In this document: in pieces, positions 5,579 through 8,697 of the stretch
How positions within the stretch are numbered: the first letter of the stretch is position 1
Layout: every line of letters begins with the position of its first letter
From: Candidatus Kaiserbacteria bacterium
GTDB lineage: Bacteria; Patescibacteriota; Minisyncoccia; Phycocordibacterales; Phycocordibacteraceae
DNA length: 8,697 bases
Assembly: GCA_011052355.1 (NCBI GenBank)
Contig: DRJB01000067.1
Span: forward strand, 1-8,697
Direction of reading: 5' to 3'
The notes under the pieces: generated by a model
What the model was told of the DNA's origin: nothing
The model's database searches: none
The model's input: the letters and a program-made list of their open reading frames with translations, nothing else
Program-made: the position numbers and the translations under genes

Positions 5579-6655
5579 TTATTTTTGCACCAAATTGTAC
5601 AGCCCATCTTTTCCACAGGTAAAGAAGCGATTGTCGCTGAGATTTACTATAACCGTATTTGTTTTCACAAAACGCATTTTTTGCACTTGCTTTAATATCT
5701 CTTCTTTGTTTAGCGGTCCTTCTTTTTTCAAAATATCCGCGATAACATCGCGAACAACTCCCGGGCGATACCCCCACTCCGCAAGCGCATACAGCCCGCG
5801 CCCAACCAATACAAAACGCTTATCTTTTATAAGCTCGTTATGGGTAGTGGCAACATGTGCCTTTTTTGAAAACAATCTCACAATTTCACTGGTCACTTCA
5901 CTGAAATGCATTGGTTTATTTGCGCGCTTCACCACCATGTAAGCATAATCACGAATTCCTTTCACCCTAATTAATGAAGAAGTGGCGCGCGCCCATTCAT
6001 TGAGTGGATTTTTAGAAATTCGTTTTGACATGGAAATCCATCGCTTTAGAATTTCTTCATCTCTGTATGCGTCATTAACATTAGTCAATTCTTTAAGAAA
6101 ACGATTGAGAATATCATGTTCGGAAAGCACCTCCTCAGCGGGAAGTGATTCATATAAACCGGCAAGCGCGTTATGCACGGCTTTGGCAGTACGCTCATCA
6201 ACATGCCAGCGCGCATAAAAATCATCACTCTCCCTTTCGCGGAAAAATGCTCCACCGACAACCAAAAGAAAACGGAAATTATTGCGTCCTTTTTGTGTAT
6301 CTGAAAGTATGGCAAGCAGATGGTCTTCCCTCATAATGCCACCCTCTTTGAGAACGCACATGCGCAATTCTTCAAATGATGACTTTGCGCGAGCAAATAT
6401 ATTTGACTCACGTATGATTTCAATTCCGGCATGCTCAATTTGTCGCACGCGCTCTCTGGTGATATTCATACTGGACCCTATAGATTCAAGAGTCTCACTT
6501 TTGGTTCGCGCATCAAGCCAAAAACGCCTGGAAAGCACTTCGCGAGTGCGTTGTGGAACCGTGCCGAGAAGAGAATCTACAAGTACCGCCTCATCAAATG
6601 AAATTGGGTGCTTGTTCTTTTTGGATTTTGAATTGATTTTAATATTCTTTATCAT
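5579..6655 (-). CDS. Sigma-70 region 4-like HTH protein with HARE-type winged helix (putative transcription regulator)
   Basis: A 358-residue soluble protein with an ATG at 6655. After a Lys/Asn-rich start, residues about 25-83 form a sigma-70 region 4-type helix-turn-helix: VDSLLGTVPQRTREVLSRRF, then ETLESIGSSMNITRERVRQIE, the classic recognition-helix signature. No sigma region 2 (core-binding, -10 melting) is visible, so it is not a complete sigma factor. The middle (about 90-230) is helical and unassigned. Residues about 232-292 (RDYAYMVVKRANKPMHFSEV...GRGLYALAEWG) fit a HARE-HTH winged helix, the fold also found in the RNA polymerase delta subunit. Residues about 298-356 form a second winged-helix-like unit (VIADILKKEGPLNKEEIL...FFTCGKDGLYNL). 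Proteins of this layout are common in CPR genomes. It has a near-consensus promoter with a leader of about 7 bases and no Shine-Dalgarno. Role and target genes are unknown. Confidence 0.85.
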   Translation of the reverse strand: MIKNIKINSKSKKNKHPISFDEAVLVDSLLGTVPQRTREVLSRRFWLDARTKSETLESIGSSMNITRERVRQIEHAGIEIIRESNIFARAKSSFEELRMCVLKEGGIMREDHLLAILSDTQKGRNNFRFLLVVGGAFFRERESDDFYARWHVDERTAKAVHNALAGLYESLPAEEVLSEHDILNRFLKELTNVNDAYRDEEILKRWISMSKRISKNPLNEWARATSSLIRVKGIRDYAYMVVKRANKPMHFSEVTSEIVRLFSKKAHVATTHNELIKDKRFVLVGRGLYALAEWGYRPGVVRDVIADILKKEGPLNKEEILKQVQKMRFVKTNTVIVNLSDNRFFTCGKDGLYNLVQK

Positions 6656-6669
6656 ATAATGATATAACT

Positions 6670-6698
6670 GTTATACACGATATACATCATTTAGTCAA
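6670..6698 (-). promoter_or_regulatory. Sigma-70-type promoter of the sigma-region-4/HARE gene
   Basis: On the minus strand, TTGACT (6698-6693) and TATAAC (6675-6670) are separated by exactly 17 bases, each hexamer matching five of six consensus positions. Fourteen bases separate the -10 box from the ATG at 6655, so the expected start leaves a leader of about 7 bases. This is the best promoter in the window. Confidence 0.8.
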
Positions 6699-6720
6699 AG
6701 TACCCGATTACAGGACTTTG
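6696..6720. promoter_or_regulatory. Inverted repeat overlapping the -35 box, possible operator
   Basis: CAAAGT (6696-6701) and ACTTTG (6715-6720) are exact reverse complements, and CC/GG inside them can pair with one bulged base. The left arm overlaps the TTGACT -35 box (6693-6698) of the sigma-like gene. An operator for its control, possibly by its own product, is an inference. A 6-bp stem of this size can also occur by chance. Confidence 0.3.
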
Positions 6721-6745
6721 CAAAACCGAACTCATAAAGTGAATA

Positions 6746-6761
6746 TGTTATCAATATAACA
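6746..6761. repeat. Short AT-rich inverted repeat between the divergent promoters
   Basis: TGTTAT (6746-6751), CAAT loop, ATAACA (6756-6761) form a perfect 6-bp stem. It lies about 33 bases upstream of the tRNA -35 box and roughly 48 bases behind the minus-strand -35 box. It could be a regulator site. No supporting second copy is seen. Confidence 0.3.
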
Positions 6762-6793
6762 CACAAGTAAACAGAAAGCCAGTTCGGCGCACC

Positions 6794-6822
6794 TTGAGAA
6801 TTATGTGCTTACACGTTACAGT
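6794..6822 (+). promoter_or_regulatory. Promoter of the tRNA-Ala gene
   Basis: TTGAGA (6794-6799) and TACAGT (6817-6822) are 17 bases apart, with five and four matches to the consensus hexamers. The -10 box ends 9 bases before the first base of the mature tRNA, leaving only a few bases of 5' leader for RNase P to remove. Confidence 0.65.
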
Positions 6823-6831
6823 AATTGAAAT

Positions 6832-6907
6832 GGGCCCTTAGCTCATCTGGTAGAGCGCATCCATGGCATGGATGAGGCAAGCGGTCCGAGTCCGCTAGGG
6901 TCCACCA
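6832..6907 (+). tRNA. tRNA-Ala(GGC) with encoded CCA
   Basis: All four arms fold without mismatch. The acceptor stem is 6832-6838 with 6897-6903, including the G3-U70 wobble pair that marks tRNA-Ala; D stem GCTC/GAGC (6841-6844, 6853-6856); anticodon stem CATCC/GGATG (6858-6862, 6870-6874) with loop ATGGCAT, anticodon GGC at 6865-6867; variable loop AGGCA; T stem AGCGG/CCGCT (6880-6884, 6892-6896). The discriminator is A6904, followed by an encoded CCA (6905-6907). It reads GCC (and GCU) alanine codons. A32 and U38 in the anticodon loop can pair, a feature known to be conserved in bacterial tRNA-Ala(GGC). Two oddities are a T loop of TCCGAGT (C at position 55 instead of T) and T15/A48 instead of the usual purine-15/pyrimidine-48. 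It is the only plus-strand gene in the window. Confidence 0.97.
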
Positions 6908-6940
6908 ACACAAAAATAAGCGAACAAATGTTTGTAATTT

Positions 6941-6965
6941 GATAGCCCACAAGACGTGGGCTATC
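6941..6965 (+). terminator. Perfect 10-bp hairpin downstream of the tRNA, possible terminator
   Basis: GATAGCCCAC (6941-6950) and GTGGGCTATC (6956-6965) pair exactly around an AAGAC loop, starting 33 bases after the tRNA CCA end. No T-run follows on the plus strand (CTGCTAATC), nor on the minus strand, so a standard intrinsic terminator is not shown. It could end the tRNA transcript, act on transcription arriving from the minus-strand gene at 7097, or serve as a processing barrier. The strand is assigned by its position behind the tRNA. The rest of 6908-7096 is AT-rich with no gene visible. Confidence 0.45.
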
Positions 6966-7096
6966 CTGCTAATCAGATGATGTAGTTTCAAGTTTCCGAA
7001 TTCCATATATTCAAGTAAATGAGAAGCTTAGCTAATTTTTTTAAATTATAAAAAGGGGTGAGATTTTGGCATAACACAAAATTTGAACCGGGCTCA

Positions 7097-8668
7097 TTAT
7101 TTTTTTGATTTCTCTTTCAATTCCAATTCTTTTATTCTTTTTTCTGCCCTATCTATCCAATAAATATCTCCTTTCCATAGTGATAAGAATTTTTTATAGG
7201 TCTTAATTGCTTCTTCGTTTCTGCCAAGATCTCTCAAAGCATTTGCAAGTCCGTTATAAGGATATGGATCCTTTGGATTGATACTTATTGCTTGCCGATA
7301 GGCTTCAACTGCTTCTTTGTTTCTACCAAGACCACTCAAAGCATTGCCAAGTCCGATATAAGGATATGGATCCTTTGGATTGATACTAATTGCCTGCTTA
7401 CAGGATTCAACTGCTTCTTCGTTTTTACCGAGCTTTCTCAAATCATTTCCTGCATTGTTCAAAATTTGAGCTTGCAGACCTATTTCCGGATTGGAGAGAT
7501 TGACTTTAAGCTGGTCATCTCCATCATCTCCAATATATGAATCTTTGAATCGTGTGGCAATTTCACTATCAGACAAATTGTTACGTTCTGAAAAATCAAT
7601 CTCTCCTTCAGACATATAAACAGTAATTTCTTTGTAATTACTGTTGCCTTCCCCAAGAGGTTTAAAAGGAGGAGTAAAATCTTGCCAATATACCTTGCCA
7701 TCACTGGTTATTAAAACGGTCGCAGAATGTTCCGGTAAGTCTGCGACCAAATATTTTATTCCCACTGCATCTAATAATCCCCCTCCCAAAAGCGCCGACC
7801 CCACACAATTGATAAACTGTGTTTCTATCATCTCTGAAGGATTGTTAGCCATTTTTTGATAAGGGAAACTACTTACTGCTTCTTGAATTGTTTTAGCAAT
7901 TTCCAGTTCTTTGGCAGAGATTTTGACAGTATCTTTAGTTTTTCTAACTTCTTCAAGTTCTGATTTTAATTTCGGTATTTTGAGTACATCAAATAACTTT
8001 CTCTGTTCAAGTGGGGGGCTAAATCCTATTTTCTCAAAAAAATTATTTACGGCCTTTCTCCAATCAATCGTTTTCATTTCTGTTACCAATTTTTCCAGCC
8101 CTCTGCGAAAAATGGCGGACACCATTTCTCTTTCCGGTGTTTCCACAACACGAGTAATTTGTTCTCTCGCAGTATCTTGCAAACGTTGCGTCGGACCGGT
8201 TTTGATTTCCCAAGGATTTTCTCCTTCCTCTTTATAGCCCTCTCTCACCAACGCTTTGAAATATACTTGTAACAAATGTTTTCTCATTTCTTCTTTTTTC
8301 TCTTCGGTGGGATTTTCTCCAAGTCTTGCTATTCTTTTTTTGTAGGCATCCGTCCCTAAAAACCATTCATCCAGCTGGTCTTTATCTTCCGGTGATAATA
8401 TCTTTCTGTTGTCTTCTGACACAGAATCGGCATTTCGTTCTTTGTGCTGTAAAGATAAACCATATTGGTAAAACTCGCTGGCAATATTTTTCGCGACTTG
8501 TTTTGCATCGTCATCATTCTTTTCAAAAGAAAAAATATATTCATCAAGATATGTGCCGGCTTTTTCAAAAACTTCTCCCAGTTTTTTGATTTTGTTTGCT
8601 CCCGCGTCTTGTTTTTCAGGATTTCCAGTAAAGGTGTCGCTGTCTACTGTTTTAATAATATCCATCAT
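7097..8668 (-). CDS. Protein with candidate Cys-His-Asp (transglutaminase/papain-like) core and C-terminal TPRs
   Basis: A 523-residue protein with no signal peptide or membrane segment, so probably cytoplasmic. Residues 1 to about 265 are acidic/lysine-rich and mostly helical, with no domain I recognise. Residues about 283-332 read FINCVGSALLGGGLLDAVGI (Cys288), LPEHSATVLI (His314) and DGKVYWQDF (Asp330), the order and spacing of a Cys-His-Asp triad in small transglutaminase-like or papain-like domains. Residues about 398-501 form three 34-residue tetratricopeptide repeats (NEEAVESCKQAISINPKD, KEAVEAYRQAISINPKD, NEEAIKTYKKFLSL), which usually bind partner proteins. The tail is charged. Two ATGs stand in tandem (8668 and 8665), the second 3 bases after GGGAG; that region can fold into a hairpin. 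Sampled stretches are about one third G+C, against about 55% in the mnmA/ATP-cone region, so a separate origin is possible. Its activity is an inference. Confidence 0.78.
   Translation of the reverse strand: MMDIIKTVDSDTFTGNPEKQDAGANKIKKLGEVFEKAGTYLDEYIFSFEKNDDDAKQVAKNIASEFYQYGLSLQHKERNADSVSEDNRKILSPEDKDQLDEWFLGTDAYKKRIARLGENPTEEKKEEMRKHLLQVYFKALVREGYKEEGENPWEIKTGPTQRLQDTAREQITRVVETPEREMVSAIFRRGLEKLVTEMKTIDWRKAVNNFFEKIGFSPPLEQRKLFDVLKIPKLKSELEEVRKTKDTVKISAKELEIAKTIQEAVSSFPYQKMANNPSEMIETQFINCVGSALLGGGLLDAVGIKYLVADLPEHSATVLITSDGKVYWQDFTPPFKPLGEGNSNYKEITVYMSEGEIDFSERNNLSDSEIATRFKDSYIGDDGDDQLKVNLSNPEIGLQAQILNNAGNDLRKLGKNEEAVESCKQAISINPKDPYPYIGLGNALSGLGRNKEAVEAYRQAISINPKDPYPYNGLANALRDLGRNEEAIKTYKKFLSLWKGDIYWIDRAEKRIKELELKEKSKK
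7209..7412 (-). repeat. Two tandem 102-base TPR units, highly similar at DNA level
   Basis: Units 7209-7310 and 7311-7412 differ at about 13 of 102 positions by hand count. A run of 31 bases (7255-7285 and 7357-7387) is identical at exactly 102 bases offset, one 34-residue TPR. The unit on the N-terminal side, from 7413, is clearly more diverged. This points to a fairly recent duplication or gene conversion of one TPR. Confidence 0.85.
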
Positions 8669-8670
8669 CT

Positions 8671-8692
8671 CCCAAAGATGTAAATCTTTGGG
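8671..8692 (-). promoter_or_regulatory. Hairpin covering the ribosome-binding region of the Cys-His-Asp/TPR gene
   Basis: On the minus strand, CCCAAAGAT (8692-8684), a TTAC loop, and ATCTTTGGG (8679-8671) form a perfect 9-bp stem. The GGG at the 3' side of the stem is the start of GGGAG, the only Shine-Dalgarno-like string before the tandem ATGs (8668, 8665). In mRNA the stem would hide part of the ribosome-binding site. No T-run follows, so a terminator is unlikely. Translation control is an inference; the structure itself is exact. Confidence 0.55.
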
Positions 8693-8697
8693 AAGAA

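Noticed and set aside
6726..6787. CCGAACT and AGTTCGG, a 7-bp inverted pair 48 bases apart
   Set aside because: Too short and too far apart to call a structure or operator; easily chance in this length of sequence.
6809..7006. Minus-strand open frame of 65 codons over the tRNA
   Set aside because: It reads through the antisense strand of a complete tRNA; no ribosome-binding site and no recognisable protein pattern.
7060..7084. ATTTTG / CAAAAT stem as a terminator for the Cys-His-Asp/TPR gene
   Set aside because: AT-only weak stem, and the sequence after it on the minus strand (CTCACCCC) is not a direct U-run.
1..8697. CRISPR array, insertion sequence, rRNA, replication origin
   Set aside because: No regularly spaced direct repeats with unique spacers, no transposase or integrase motif, no rRNA-like segment and no clustered origin boxes were seen on either strand.

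Overview
The window looks like part of a chromosome from a Candidate Phyla Radiation (Patescibacteria) bacterium, most likely a Parcubacteria-type lineage. This rests on the gene families: a short MnmA with the CPR-like cysteine-bearing insert after its first Rossmann strand, a stand-alone sigma region 4/HARE-type winged-helix protein, a DUF8128-like two-pass membrane protein, small single-anchor surface proteins, and an ATP-cone/Mrr-type nuclease. Genes are tightly packed and mostly lack a good Shine-Dalgarno sequence. No taxonomic marker gene is present, so the assignment is an inference.

Layout. Positions 1-6655 hold eight genes, all on the minus strand. In transcription order they are: a sigma-region-4/HARE wHTH protein (6655-5579), a DUF8128-like membrane protein (5449-4100), the lytic transglycosylase MltG (4093-3095), the tRNA 2-thiouridylase MnmA (3045-1957), a small membrane-anchored protein overlapping the mnmA end (1990-1562), an ATP-cone/Mrr-type nuclease (1547-711), a membrane-anchored DUF7282-like protein (691-95), and the first 31 codons of a further gene that runs off the left edge (94-1). 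The 176-base gap at 6656-6831 carries two divergent promoters. The minus-strand one drives the sigma-like gene and the plus-strand one drives a complete tRNA-Ala(GGC) with encoded CCA (6832-6907). A 189-base gap with one perfect hairpin follows. The right end is a large, AT-rich minus-strand gene (8668-7097) for a protein with a candidate Cys-His-Asp (transglutaminase/papain-like) core and three C-terminal TPRs.

How the genes fit together. MltG and the DUF8128-like protein are 6 bases apart and both sit in the membrane. MnmA modifies the wobble uridine of tRNAs. The ATP-cone nuclease is predicted to tie DNA cleavage to nucleotide state. No complete multi-gene defence or secretion system can be assembled from what is visible.

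The features that stand out most are a perfect 43-base hairpin inside the mnmA coding sequence; a second long quasi-palindrome inside the ATP-cone gene; -10-like boxes lying directly against several start codons, suggesting leaderless or near-leaderless mRNAs; a tRNA-Ala with unusual tertiary-contact positions; and the compositionally distinct Cys-His-Asp/TPR gene beside the tRNA, with a hairpin covering its ribosome-binding region.
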